Position numbers and translations under genes: made by a program. Shown in pieces: positions 28,058 through 36,048 of a stretch of 36,048 nucleotides of DNA. The notes below the pieces were generated by a model that was not told the DNA's origin, did no database searches, and saw nothing but the letters and a program-made list of their open reading frames with translations. Source of the DNA: Nocardia veterana NBRC 100344 (GTDB taxonomy: Bacteria > Actinomycetota > Actinomycetes > Mycobacteriales > Mycobacteriaceae); assembly GCF_000308855.1 (NCBI RefSeq), contig NZ_BAGM01000050.1:1-36048 (forward strand), given 5' to 3'. Numbering within the stretch: position 1 is the first letter of the stretch; each line of letters begins with the position of its first letter.

Positions 28058-28693
28058 TCAGCCCAGTGCGGCGTACAACCGTTCGGCGGCCCGGCGCACC
28101 CCATCGGCCATCGCCGGAGTTTCCTGTCCGATCAGGGTGACCACGCCGACCGCCGCCGGGGGACCGGGCAGTCCCGGCAGCGACGCGACCACGCCGTGCG
28201 CACCGGGCACGAGCTTGCCCTCGCTCTCGAAGATCCCCCGCTCGCCCCGCCGCGACGCCTCGATCGCCGCACCGAGAGCGCCCTGTCCGCGCGCGGTGCG
28301 GGCACCTACCCGATAGGCGACGTGGAAGGTGGTGAACGGCGGTTCGACGACCGAGACGGCGAGGACGTCGTCCCCGTCGGCGACACAGAAATGTGCCGTG
28401 GCCTCCACCTCGCGGGCCAGATCGTCGAGGATCTCGCGGGTGGCCTCGCGCACCGAGCCGAGTACGTGCTGGGTCAGTACGAGCGCGCCCGCGGAGACGC
28501 CGACCGTGCCGTCCTCGGCGCGACGCACCAGCCCGTGCTCGACCAGCGTGCCGACCAGGCGGTAGATGATCGTGCGGGACAGCCCGAGCTCCTGCGCCAG
28601 TTGCGCGGGGGTGCGGGCATGGGGGCTGCTGGCGAGCACCTTCAGCACGTCGAGTCCGCGGCTCAGGGTCTGCGAGGTGTCGGGCGCCGGCAT
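28058..28693 (-). CDS. IclR family transcriptional regulator
   Basis: This 211-residue protein has an N-terminal winged helix (TLSRGLDVLKVL, then RTPAQLAQELGLSRTIIYRL) and a C-terminal effector domain with DDLAREVEATAHFCVAD and RGQGALGAAI. It is shorter than typical IclR proteins (about 250 residues), mainly through a trimmed effector domain. The ligand is unknown. ATCCTA at 28701-28706 (TAGGAT on the coding strand) lies 7 bases before the ATG, suggesting its own leaderless transcript. No obvious target operon is adjacent. Confidence 0.92.
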   Translation of the reverse strand: MPAPDTSQTLSRGLDVLKVLASSPHARTPAQLAQELGLSRTIIYRLVGTLVEHGLVRRAEDGTVGVSAGALVLTQHVLGSVREATREILDDLAREVEATAHFCVADGDDVLAVSVVEPPFTTFHVAYRVGARTARGQGALGAAIEASRRGERGIFESEGKLVPGAHGVVASLPGLPGPPAAVGVVTLIGQETPAMADGVRRAAERLYAALG

Positions 28694-28759
28694 GAGCCAG
28701 ATCCTACGTGCGCGGTGTAGTGGCCGAGGGTCCTCGGCGGACCGAACGTCGGCGGCTGG

Positions 28760-29149
28760 TCAGAGGGCGTAACGCAGGGTGAGGACCTCCCGCTGCGCTT
28801 CCTCCGCGTGACCGGAAATGCCGGTGAGTTCGCCGGTGCCCGAGCCGGGGACGATGGTGCCGAACGTGCGCTGGTCGCTGCCTTCGGCGAGGCCGCCGTG
28901 CTGGATGACGAAGCTGCCCCGGCGACCGTCCAAGGCCCCCTCGATCCGCTCCGAGGCGACGTAGCCGGCGCCGTTCGGGCCTTGGGCCGTGAGCACCTCG
29001 ACGACGCCGGTGCCCTCGATCACCCCCGCGTAGCGCTTGCTGATGCGCACCCGGGTCAGCTTGGGACCCTCGGCGGGTTCGTCGTAGGCCTGTTCGTCGA
29101 ACTCGACGATCTCGAAGTGTGCGTCCACGGTCCGATGCTGGTCGCTCAT
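28760..29149 (-). CDS. DUF3224 domain-containing protein (copy 2)
   Basis: This 129-residue protein shares the DUF3224 layout with the protein at 20090-20497: an opening strand (VDAHFEIVEF), KLTRVRISKRYAGVIEGTG, YVASERIEGALDGRRGSFV and TFGTIVPGSGTGELTGISG, then a short final strand. The two copies are alike in pattern but clearly diverged, so this is not a recent duplication. ATG 29149 is the start most like family members; the open frame upstream to 29257 is unlike DUF3224. It follows the DUF4191 gene on the same strand after 76 bases. Confidence 0.9.
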   Translation of the reverse strand: MSDQHRTVDAHFEIVEFDEQAYDEPAEGPKLTRVRISKRYAGVIEGTGVVEVLTAQGPNGAGYVASERIEGALDGRRGSFVIQHGGLAEGSDQRTFGTIVPGSGTGELTGISGHAEEAQREVLTLRYAL

Positions 29150-29225
29150 CACTGGTTCCGGGCGCTGTCGCGCAGCACCCGCATCTCCTTGCTGCTCGAT
29201 ACGAGAGGACGCCGGAATCGATCGC

Positions 29226-29969
29226 TCAGCGGCGGCGGATGGTGCGCTGGACACCACGCATCTTGGCCCCCGCCGGCAGCGGGCCCTTCGGCAACGCGGG
29301 CCCGCCCCGGGTGGCGAGCGCGGTCAGCCGGCCCTCGATGAGATCCATCCGCTTGGCGTCGATGTTGCGGGGCAACTTGGTGAGATGGCGCTGCAGGTTC
29401 TTCAGCGGAACCTGGCCCTCCTCGTTGCCGATCACGATGTCGTAGATCGGGGTGTCCCCGACCAGGCGGGCGGTCTTCTTCTTCTCCTGAGCCAGGAGCG
29501 ATTTCACGCGCTGCGGAGAGCCCTCGGCGACCAGGATGACACCGGGCAGGCCGATGACCCGATGGACGGCGTCGAGCTGGGTGGTCGCGGCGACGGCCTG
29601 GGTGGCGCGCCACTTACCCTGCAGATTGTCCAGCACCCACCAGGCCGCCCCGGCCTGCCCCTCGGCCTTGGCGTAGACGTTCTTCTGCACCCGGCGGCCG
29701 AAGATGATGAAGGCGACCAGCGCACCCAGCAGGATGCCGACCGGGAGCAGGAACCACTGCAGATCGAACAGGAAGCCGATCAGGAACAACACCACGGTGA
29801 TGCCGACCAGGGCGCCGATCATCAGCGGCAGCAGCAGTTTGTCTTCCTTGCGCACCATCTGGAACGTCTGCCAGAGCTGCTGACGCCGCTCCTTCGACGC
29901 CTGCTTGCGCGCCGCCTTCGCCGCGGCCTTCGCTTCCTTCGACGGTGTGCCGCCCTTACCTGCTGCCAT
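29226..29969 (-). CDS. DUF4191 domain-containing membrane protein
   Basis: This 247-residue protein begins with a very basic segment (KAAAKAARKQASKERRQQ). Two adjacent transmembrane helices follow at about residues 46-66 and 70-92, then a soluble C-terminal domain with AAWWVLDNLQGKWRATQAVA, HRVIGLPGVILVAEG and RHLTKLPRNIDAKRMD. This is the DUF4191 pattern of actinobacteria, the counterpart of the M. tuberculosis gene beside glnA1 and lipA. Its function is unknown. TATCCT lies 7 bases before the ATG, suggesting a leaderless start, although GAGAGG is also near. EF-G2 ends 48 bases upstream. Confidence 0.92.
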   Translation of the reverse strand: MAAGKGGTPSKEAKAAAKAARKQASKERRQQLWQTFQMVRKEDKLLLPLMIGALVGITVVLFLIGFLFDLQWFLLPVGILLGALVAFIIFGRRVQKNVYAKAEGQAGAAWWVLDNLQGKWRATQAVAATTQLDAVHRVIGLPGVILVAEGSPQRVKSLLAQEKKKTARLVGDTPIYDIVIGNEEGQVPLKNLQRHLTKLPRNIDAKRMDLIEGRLTALATRGGPALPKGPLPAGAKMRGVQRTIRRR

Positions 29970-30017
29970 ACCTCTCAGGATAGTGGGCCGGTCGGCGCCA
30001 CCCGGCAGCGGACCGGC

Positions 30018-32228
30018 TCAGACCGTCGCGACTTCGGCTGTGCGGAATTCCGCCGCGAGCTGGTGCGGCATCGGCTCGTGCCGCACGTACTCGCGGCTGA
30101 ACTGCGCCGCGCCGCGTGAGAGCGAACGCAGGTCGATCGCGTAGCGACGCAATTCCAGTTCGGGCACTTCGGCGCGGACGACGGTACGGCCCGCGGTCGC
30201 CGGTTCGGTGCCGAGGACCCGGCCGCGGCGACCGGACAGGTCACCGAGGATGGTGCCGACGTACTCGTCGGCGACGGTCACGCGCACCTCGGCGATCGGT
30301 TCGAGCAGATCGATGCGACTCGCCGCCGCGGCCTCGCGCAGCGCGAGCGCCCCCGCGGTCTGGAAGGCGGCATCGGAGGAATCGACCGAATGGGCCTTGC
30401 CGTCGACGAGCGTCACCCGCACGTCCACCAGCGGGTATCCGGCGGCGACCCCACGTTCGGCCTGGGCCCGCACGCCCTTTTCCACCGAGGCGATGAATTG
30501 CCGGGGCACCGCGCCGCCGACGACCTTGTCGACGAATTCGATGCCCGAGCCTTCGGGAAGCGGTTCCACTTCGATATCGCAGATCGCGTACTGACCGTGC
30601 CCGCCCGATTGCTTCACGTGCCGGCCGTGCCCGGATGCCTTGGCGCCGAAGGTTTCCCGCAGCGCCACCCGATAGTCGTCCAGGTCCACCTGGACGCCGA
30701 ACCGGGACCGCAGGCGCTCCAGTGCGACGTCGCGGTGTGCCTCACCCAGACACCACAGCACCAACTGGTGGGTCCGGGGATTCTGCTCCAACCGGACCGT
30801 GGGGTCCTCGGCGACCAGCCGGGCCAGTCCCTGCGACAGCTTGTCCTCGTCGGCCTTGCCGTGGGCTCGCACCGCCACCGGTAGCAGTGGTTCGGGCAGC
30901 GGCCACGGTTCGATCAACAGTGGAGAATCCTTGGCCGACAACGTATCTCCGGTCTCGGCGTGGCCCAGTTTGGTGACGTAGGCGATATCTCCCGCGATGG
31001 CCTGGCTCAGCGGAAACTGCTGTTTGCCGAACGGCGCCGTCACCGCGCCGACGCGTTCGTCGGCATCGTGCGCGCCGGCGCCGGAGTCGGCGCCGTGCCC
31101 GCAGATGTGCACGGTCTCGTCGGCGTGCAGGGTGCCGGAGAACACCCGCACCAGCGATACCCGGCCCACATACGGATCGGAGGCGGTGCGGATGACCTCC
31201 GCGGCCAGCGCGGCGCCCGGATCGCAGGACAGTAACCGGGGGGCGGCGCCGTTGCCCGGACAGCGCGCCGAGACCGCGTGTTCGGCCGGGGTCGGGAAGC
31301 CGCGGGTGATCAGCTCCAGGATCTCCACCATGCCCAATCCCTCCCGGGTTCCCTCCGGCGGGGGAGCGGCGATCAGGATCGGGTGGAAGCGGTCGTTCGC
31401 CACCGCACGTTCCAGATCCGTGATCAGCGTGGCCAGGTCGATCGGTTCGCCCTCGAGATAGCGATCCATCAGGGTTTCGTCTTCGCTTTCGGCGATGATC
31501 CCCTCGATGAGCCGACTGCGGGCGGTCTCGATCTGTGCCGCCTGCTCCGGGGTGGTGTCGGTGCGCGTGTGCTCGCCGGCCGAACAGTCGAAGACCTGCT
31601 GGGTCAGCAGATCGATCAGTCCGGTCACCGGGCGGTGCCCGTCGGCGCCCTTGGGGCCGTACACCGGCAGTTGCAGCGGCAGGATGGCATCGGAATCGCC
31701 GTCGCCGAGCAGGTCGGCACAGGTCCGGGTGATCAGGTCGAAATCGGCCCGGGCGGCGTCGAGATGGGTGATCACCAGGGCTCGTGGCATGCCGACCTGA
31801 GCGCATTCCTCCCACAGGGCCAGCGTCTGGCCGTCCACGCCGTCGGCTCCGGCCGCGGCCGACACCACGAAAAGGGCCGCATCCGCAGCTCGCAGACCGG
31901 CCCGTAACTCACCGACGAAATCGGCATATCCTGGCGTATCGATCAGATTGATCTTGATCCCGTTCCAGCCGATCGGCACCACCGACAGCTGGATCGAGCG
32001 ATGTTGCCGCTGCTCGATGTCGTCGTAGTCCGACACGCAGGTGCCGTCCTCGACGCGGCCGGCTCTGGTGAGCGCTCCGGCCTCCATCGCCAGCGCCTCC
32101 ACGACGGTTGTCTTGCCCGAGCCGGTATGTCCGACCAGGACCACATTGCGAATACCGTCCGGCTGCGCCGCTTCGACGACTCTGCCGACGGAATTACCTC
32201 GGGCGGCGGTGCTCGCTTTCTCGGCCAT
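30018..32228 (-). CDS. Elongation factor G-like protein EF-G2
   Basis: This 736-residue translational GTPase-like protein has the domains of EF-G. The P-loop is GHTGSGKTT (33-41) and the G3 motif DTPGYADF (97-104). The G4 position reads ITHLDAARADFD (THLD at 154-157). Domains II to V follow, with SGGHGQYA and GRRGRVLGTE recognisable. Compared with true EF-G it has Tyr in place of the histidine after DTPG, and THLD in place of NKxD, which normally reads guanine. GTP hydrolysis and base specificity may therefore differ. It belongs with mycobacterial FusA2 and is not expected to replace EF-G. A pair of 20-bp direct repeats lies upstream. Confidence 0.9.
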   Translation of the reverse strand: MAEKASTAARGNSVGRVVEAAQPDGIRNVVLVGHTGSGKTTVVEALAMEAGALTRAGRVEDGTCVSDYDDIEQRQHRSIQLSVVPIGWNGIKINLIDTPGYADFVGELRAGLRAADAALFVVSAAAGADGVDGQTLALWEECAQVGMPRALVITHLDAARADFDLITRTCADLLGDGDSDAILPLQLPVYGPKGADGHRPVTGLIDLLTQQVFDCSAGEHTRTDTTPEQAAQIETARSRLIEGIIAESEDETLMDRYLEGEPIDLATLITDLERAVANDRFHPILIAAPPPEGTREGLGMVEILELITRGFPTPAEHAVSARCPGNGAAPRLLSCDPGAALAAEVIRTASDPYVGRVSLVRVFSGTLHADETVHICGHGADSGAGAHDADERVGAVTAPFGKQQFPLSQAIAGDIAYVTKLGHAETGDTLSAKDSPLLIEPWPLPEPLLPVAVRAHGKADEDKLSQGLARLVAEDPTVRLEQNPRTHQLVLWCLGEAHRDVALERLRSRFGVQVDLDDYRVALRETFGAKASGHGRHVKQSGGHGQYAICDIEVEPLPEGSGIEFVDKVVGGAVPRQFIASVEKGVRAQAERGVAAGYPLVDVRVTLVDGKAHSVDSSDAAFQTAGALALREAAAASRIDLLEPIAEVRVTVADEYVGTILGDLSGRRGRVLGTEPATAGRTVVRAEVPELELRRYAIDLRSLSRGAAQFSREYVRHEPMPHQLAAEFRTAEVATV

Positions 32229-32308
32229 GTCTCTTCACTTCCCGGAGTCGACACGTGCGGTTGATTCGAGCTTCCCACCGGCAAGCGGCTGTGTCACCCG
32301 TTCCGCCG

Positions 32309-32350
32309 ATCCGCACCCGGTACGTAGCGAATCCGCACCCCGGACGTAGC
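32309..32350. repeat. Two 20-bp direct repeats upstream of the EF-G2 gene
   Basis: ATCCGCACCCGGTACGTAGC (32309-32328) and ATCCGCACCCCGGACGTAGC (32331-32350) differ at two positions and are offset by 22 bp, two helical turns. They end about 80 bases upstream of the EF-G2 start, next to the lipA terminator. They could be a paired protein-binding site or a small local duplication. Confidence 0.6.
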
Positions 32351-32354
32351 AAAA

Positions 32355-32385
32355 CGACCGGCCGAACCCGAGGTTCGACCGGTCG
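32355..32385 (-). terminator. Intrinsic terminator of the GNAT-lipA unit
   Basis: On the minus strand a hairpin of 13 pairs with one mismatch (CGACCGG, CGAACC arm parts) closes on a 3-base loop and is followed directly by TTTT. It begins 16 bases past the lipA stop. This is the only candidate terminator in the window with both a strong stem and a T-run. Confidence 0.82.
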
Positions 32386-32401
32386 CGGCAGGTAGGAGCG
32401 G

Positions 32402-33490
32402 TCAGCTACCGAAGCGGGCGAGGACCGAACTCGCCTCCTGGGCGGCGCTGCCCTCCTGCGCCAGATGGGCCATCTCCGGCGCGATCTCCCGGCCGTGGTG
32501 GGCCATCGCCTGCGCGTACAGCCGGCCGGCGCGGTAGGACGAGCGGACCAGCGGACCCGCCATCACCCCGGCGAAGCCGAGTTCCGTTGCCACCCTGGAG
32601 TGTTCGACGAACTCTTCCGGCTTCACCCAGCGATCGACCGGATGGTGCCGCGGCGAGGGCCGCAGATACTGGGTGATGGTGAGGATGTCGCATCCGGCCT
32701 CGTGCAGGTCGCGCATGGCCTGGGTGACCTCCTCGGGCGTCTCGCCCATGCCGAGGATGAGGTTCGACTTGGTGACCAGGCCGGCTTCGCGCGCGGCGGT
32801 CAGCACCGCCAGTGACCGCTCGTACCGGAAGGCCGGGCGGATCCGTTTGAAGATGCGCGGGACCGTTTCCAGGTTGTGCGCCAGCACTTCGGGACGGCTG
32901 GCGAACACCTCGGCCAACTGCTCGGGATCGGCGTTGAAATCAGGGATCAGCAACTCGACACCGGTGTGCGGATTGAGCCGTTTGATCGCTCGGACGGTCT
33001 CCGCGTACAGCCAGGCGCCACCGTCGTCGAGGTCGTCGCGGGCCACACCGGTGATGGTCGAGTACCGCAGGCCCATCGCCTGCACGCTCTCGGCCACCCG
33101 GCGCGGTTCGTCGCGGTCCAGGGCGGCGGGCTTACCGGTATCGATCTGGCAGAAATCGCAGCGCCGCGTGCACTGTTCGCCACCGATCAGGAAGGTGGCC
33201 TCGCGGTCCTCCCAGCATTCGAAGATGTTGGGACAGCCCGCCTCCTCGCAGACCGTGTGCAGGCCTTCGCGTTTGACCAGACCCTTGAGCTCGGAGTACT
33301 CGGGCCCCATGGTGGCGCGGGTGCGAATCCACTTCGGTTTGCGTTCGATCGGGGTCTGCGCGTTGCGAGCCTCGATGCGGAGCAACTTGCGGCCACCGGA
33401 TTCCCGTACCAGGGGATCGGGGGACGACGTGGCCGGCGCGGCGGTGTGTGCCGCGCCGCTGTTCGATGTCGGGGTGTCGACGGAGGTCAC
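32402..33490 (-). CDS. lipA: Lipoyl synthase
   Basis: This 362-residue radical-SAM enzyme inserts two sulfur atoms into protein-bound octanoyl groups to make lipoate for 2-oxo-acid dehydrogenases such as the DlaT product encoded downstream in coordinates. The auxiliary cluster cysteines are C81, C86 and C92 ([12 protein letters not shown]). The radical-SAM cluster is C107, C111 and C114 (CTRRCDFC). The late motif LVRSSYRAG carries the conserved serine. The N-terminus is about 25 residues longer than typical, rich in Ser/Ala/Pro. The GTG start at 33490 is supported by its GTGA overlap with the GNAT stop. lipB is not beside it. Confidence 0.97.
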   Translation of the reverse strand: MTSVDTPTSNSGAAHTAAPATSSPDPLVRESGGRKLLRIEARNAQTPIERKPKWIRTRATMGPEYSELKGLVKREGLHTVCEEAGCPNIFECWEDREATFLIGGEQCTRRCDFCQIDTGKPAALDRDEPRRVAESVQAMGLRYSTITGVARDDLDDGGAWLYAETVRAIKRLNPHTGVELLIPDFNADPEQLAEVFASRPEVLAHNLETVPRIFKRIRPAFRYERSLAVLTAAREAGLVTKSNLILGMGETPEEVTQAMRDLHEAGCDILTITQYLRPSPRHHPVDRWVKPEEFVEHSRVATELGFAGVMAGPLVRSSYRAGRLYAQAMAHHGREIAPEMAHLAQEGSAAQEASSVLARFGS

Positions 33491-34038
33491 TCGAACGACT
33501 CTACGCCCGCCGAAATCGGGCCCGGCAGCGTGCGTTGCATCAAGGTCAGATCCATCCACCCGCCGAACTTGTGACCGACTTCCGGCAATTGCCCCACGAT
33601 CCGGAATCCGAACTTCTCGTGCAGCAGAATCGAGGTCTTGTTGGAGGTTTCGATCGCCGCGATCACGGTGTGCACCCGCCCGGATTCCTCGGCCCGTCCC
33701 AGCAGGGCGGTCAGGAGCGCGGTCGCCGCGCCGCGGCGCTGGAACCGCTCCGAGACGTACACCGAATTCTCCACGCAGTAGCGGTAACCGGATTTGGGTC
33801 GCCACTGCGCGTAGCTGGCGTAGCCCGCCACCTCGCCATCGATCTCGGCGACCAGCACCGGATATCCGGCGTTCACCCGATCGCGCCACCACCGCAGCCG
33901 ATCGTCGAGATCGACCGGATGGGTGTCCCAGATGGCGGTCGTCTCGGCGACGGCGTTGTTGTGGATGGCGAGGATCGTGGGGAGGTCGCGTTCCTCGGCG
34001 TCGCGGATGTGCGGCCCATCCGGCTGGAGATCGGTCAC
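33487..34038 (-). CDS. GNAT family N-acetyltransferase, phosphinothricin acetyltransferase-like
   Basis: This 183-residue protein has the GNAT fold with the acetyl-CoA loop [12 protein letters not shown]. It resembles the Bar/Pat group: [76 protein letters not shown] and [15 protein letters not shown]. The group acetylates phosphinothricin, methionine sulfone or other amino acid-like amines; the substrate here is unknown. It starts with GTG, and its stop overlaps the lipA start (GTGA). It occupies the place where mycobacteria have lipB. Confidence 0.93.
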   Translation of the reverse strand: MTDLQPDGPHIRDAEERDLPTILAIHNNAVAETTAIWDTHPVDLDDRLRWWRDRVNAGYPVLVAEIDGEVAGYASYAQWRPKSGYRYCVENSVYVSERFQRRGAATALLTALLGRAEESGRVHTVIAAIETSNKTSILLHEKFGFRIVGQLPEVGHKFGGWMDLTLMQRTLPGPISAGVESFE

Positions 34039-34131
34039 CGCAACAAACTATCGGCAACGCTTCGCCGCGGCGAGCCGATTCGGGCCGACGGGATGCGTGT
34101 CTGTGCAGGTGTGAGCGGTTTCACCCACGAT

Positions 34132-35031
34132 TCAGCTGTCGTCGCCGACCACCGCGGCCAGAGCCTGACCGATGGTTTCGTGGCGGAAGGTGTATCCGGC
34201 GTCCTCGAGGGCCGTCGGAATGGCGCGCGGGCCGCGCAGAATCGCCTCCTGGGCGAATTCGCCGAGCGCGGCCTGCAGGGCGAAGGCCGGCACGATGAAC
34301 GGCGCCGGTCGGCGCAGCGCGCGTGCCAGCGCTCGGTTGAACTCCGCGTTGGTCACCGGGGCCGGTCCGACCAGATTCACGGGACCGCGGACGGCCGGAT
34401 TCGTCAGGGCGAACGACAGCCCGCCGACCTCGTCGTCGAGGGAGATCCAGGGCTGGTACTGGCGCCCACTGCCGAGCCGTCCGCCCAGCCCGAGCGAATA
34501 CAGCGGTTTGAGCAGCGCGAGCATGCCACCGTGCCGCGACAGCACGACCGCGCTGCGGACCTGGACCACCCGCACGCCCGCGTCGACGGCAGGCTGGGTT
34601 GCCGCCTCCCAGTCACGGCACAGCGTGGCCAGGAAACCCGTTCCGGCGGAATCGGATTCGGTGATCACCCGATCACCGGTATCGCCGCCGTAGTAGTGCA
34701 CGCCGCTGGCGTTCACCAGCGTCGGCACTCCGGCGGCGGCGACCGCGGTGGCCAGCACATCGGTCGGGCCGATGCGGCTGTCCCGCAGCTGCTGTTTGTA
34801 GCTGCCGTTCCAGCGCCGCGCCCCGATTCCGGCTCCGCAGAGGTTGACGACCGCATCGGCGGCCCGCAGGGCCGGTGCGGGCACCTGGGCGCGCACCGGA
34901 TCCCAGCTGAACTCGTCCTCCGCGGCGGCGGGACGACGCACGAGACGGGCCACTTCGTGTCCGTCTCGCCGCAGTGCGGCGACCAGCGCCGTCCCGATCA
35001 GCCCGGAGGAGCCGGCGATCACAACCTTCAT
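34132..35031 (-). CDS. TIGR01777 family NAD-dependent epimerase/dehydratase
   Basis: This 299-residue SDR-type protein has a dinucleotide-binding start, [20 protein letters not shown] (glycines near 7-13). [24 protein letters not shown] and a C-terminal DUF1731-like end with [27 protein letters not shown] follow. These are features of the TIGR01777 family (E. coli YfcH type), whose substrate is unknown. ATG 35031 starts exactly at the nucleotide-binding strand; the open frame upstream lacks any family feature. It lies 32 bases downstream of dlaT on the same strand, as in M. tuberculosis (Rv2216 after Rv2215). Confidence 0.94.
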   Translation of the reverse strand: MKVVIAGSSGLIGTALVAALRRDGHEVARLVRRPAAAEDEFSWDPVRAQVPAPALRAADAVVNLCGAGIGARRWNGSYKQQLRDSRIGPTDVLATAVAAAGVPTLVNASGVHYYGGDTGDRVITESDSAGTGFLATLCRDWEAATQPAVDAGVRVVQVRSAVVLSRHGGMLALLKPLYSLGLGGRLGSGRQYQPWISLDDEVGGLSFALTNPAVRGPVNLVGPAPVTNAEFNRALARALRRPAPFIVPAFALQAALGEFAQEAILRGPRAIPTALEDAGYTFRHETIGQALAAVVGDDS

Positions 35032-35063
35032 GCGGAAACCGAATCGTCGTGACGCGCAGCCGG

Positions 35064-36048
35064 TTACAGGCCCAGATCGGCCTCGAACGCGGCTTCCTCC
35101 AGCCGGTGCCTGATGGTGGTCAGGAAGCGGCCGGCGTCGGCGCCGTCGATGAGCCGGTGGTCGTAGGTCAGCGGCAGGTAGCACATCGAGCGGATGCCGA
35201 TGAATTCGCTGCCGTTGTCCGAGATCACCATGGGCCGCTTGACGATCGCGCCGGTGCCCAGCATCGCCGCCTGCGGCGGCACCAGGATCGGGGTGTCGAA
35301 CAGCGCGCCCTGGCTGCCGATGTTGGTGATGGTGAAGGTGCCGCCGGCCAGCTCGTCGGGCTTGAGACCGCCGGTGCGCGCGCGGTTGGCGATATCGGCG
35401 ATCGCACGGGCCAGTCCGGCCAGCGACAGGTCACTGGCATTGTGGATGACCGGCGAGAGCAGACCCTGTTCGGTGTCGACCGCGATGCCCAGGTGCACCG
35501 AGGAGTGGTAGGTGATCTCCTTGGTCTCCTCGTTGTAGGAGGCGTTGACGTTGGGGTGCACGCCCAGCGCCTCCACGGCGGCCTTCGCGAAGAAGGGCAG
35601 GAAGGTCAGGTTCACGCCCTCGCGCTCGGCGAATGCGCTCTTGGCCTTGGCCCGCAGCGCCGCGATCTTGGTGACGTCGACCTCGTGGGTCTGGGTCAGC
35701 TGCGCGGTGGTCTGCAGCGATTCGCGGGTCTTGGTCGCGGTGATCTGGCGGATGCGGTTGGCCTTCTGAACCGTGCCGCGCAGTGCCTGCAGCTGCGGGC
35801 GCGCCCCGGCCGGAGCGGACGGCGCGGCGGGAGCGGCGGCGGCCGGAGCGGCGGCGGGCTGCGGAGCGGCCGGAGCCTTCTTGGCCTCGGCGGCCGCGAG
35901 CACATCCTGCTTGCGGATGCGACCGCCGACGCCGGAACCCTTCAGCGTCGACAGGTCGACGTTGTTCTCCTGGGCCAGCTTGCGCACCAGCGGGGTGACA
36001 TACGGGGACTCGCCGTTGCCCGCGGCGGCCGGTGCGGGAGCCGCGGCC
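35064..36048 (-). CDS. dlaT: 2-oxo-acid dehydrogenase E2 component, dihydrolipoamide acyltransferase (5' end beyond window)
   Basis: This partial gene, cut by the right edge, holds about 328 C-terminal codons. Visible parts are an Ala/Pro linker, the peripheral subunit-binding domain ([20 protein letters not shown], then [16 protein letters not shown]), a second Ala/Pro linker, and the catalytic acyltransferase domain. The active-site motif [14 protein letters not shown] carries the conserved His and Asp. The lipoyl domains lie outside the window. Mycobacterial relatives (DlaT/SucB) serve pyruvate dehydrogenase and the peroxynitrite reductase complex. The choice between acetyl and succinyl transfer is by synteny. 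The epimerase follows at 32 bases. Confidence 0.95.
   Translation of the reverse strand, partial: AAAPAPAAAGNGESPYVTPLVRKLAQENNVDLSTLKGSGVGGRIRKQDVLAAAEAKKAPAAPQPAAAPAAAAPAAPSAPAGARPQLQALRGTVQKANRIRQITATKTRESLQTTAQLTQTHEVDVTKIAALRAKAKSAFAEREGVNLTFLPFFAKAAVEALGVHPNVNASYNEETKEITYHSSVHLGIAVDTEQGLLSPVIHNASDLSLAGLARAIADIANRARTGGLKPDELAGGTFTITNIGSQGALFDTPILVPPQAAMLGTGAIVKRPMVISDNGSEFIGIRSMCYLPLTYDHRLIDGADAGRFLTTIRHRLEEAAFEADLGL

Noticed and set aside
20090..29149. Recent duplication of the DUF3224 gene
   Set aside because: The two copies share the domain layout but differ widely in sequence, so they are old paralogues and not a recent duplication.
32402..34057. Apparent 551-residue extension of lipoyl synthase
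   Set aside because: The upstream part is the GNAT gene read in another frame. The GTGA overlap and the family N-terminus place the start at 33490.

Overview
The window is very GC-rich actinobacterial DNA from a mycolic-acid-type lineage, most likely Nocardia or a close relative. The main reason is gene order. Read from right to left, the window matches a block I recall from Mycobacterium tuberculosis: dlaT, a TIGR01777 epimerase, lipA, a DUF4191 protein, glnA1, glnE, glnA2, a CaeA/Hip1-like hydrolase and panB. The genus is an inference. No tRNA, rRNA, CRISPR array, insertion sequence or phage gene was seen.

Layout. 1-638 holds no convincing gene. 639-2429 (+) encodes a small secreted protein and an RNB-domain ribonuclease. 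2410-8238 (-) is a run of same-strand genes: panB, a phosphotransferase, a lipoprotein-prolyl aminopeptidase-CHAD operon whose start and stop codons overlap, an NADP-dependent oxidoreductase and a MerR regulator. 8478-14637 (+) carries a secreted lipoprotein peptidase, glnA2 and glnE. 14638-25580 is an accessory segment lying between glnE and glnA1. It holds a DUF2156 membrane protein, a secreted protein, a zinc metallopeptidase, a type II lumazine synthase with a monoacylglycerol lipase, a DUF3224 protein, an M20 peptidase, an MpaB/DUF2236 oxygenase, a small His-rich ORF, an MFS transporter divergent from an ArsR-type regulator, and a thioesterase. 25581-36048 returns to core genes: glnA1, RDD, IclR, a second DUF3224, DUF4191, EF-G2, lipA with a GNAT gene, an epimerase, and the 3' part of dlaT.

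Functionally the window joins nitrogen assimilation with lipoate and 2-oxo-acid dehydrogenase metabolism. GlnA1 carries the adenylylatable Tyr406, GlnE is the adenylyltransferase/deadenylylase, and GlnA2 lacks that tyrosine. A GlnR-type box lies upstream of glnA1. LipA makes the lipoyl cofactor carried by DlaT. PanB starts pantothenate/CoA synthesis.

I did not find a clearly new multi-gene system. The most interesting signals are regulatory: the GlnR box; four 11-bp-phased GTTCAC-like repeats resembling a PHO box, next to a 43-bp dyad upstream of the MpaB-family gene; two 20-bp dyads 32 bp apart between the MFS and ArsR genes; a perfect 14-bp palindrome upstream of a secreted protein; and seven genes whose TANNNT motif lies 6-7 bases before the start codon, which suggests leaderless transcripts. 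At gene level, EF-G2 has Tyr in place of the usual G3 histidine and THLD in place of NKxD, and lipB is missing from its expected place beside lipA.
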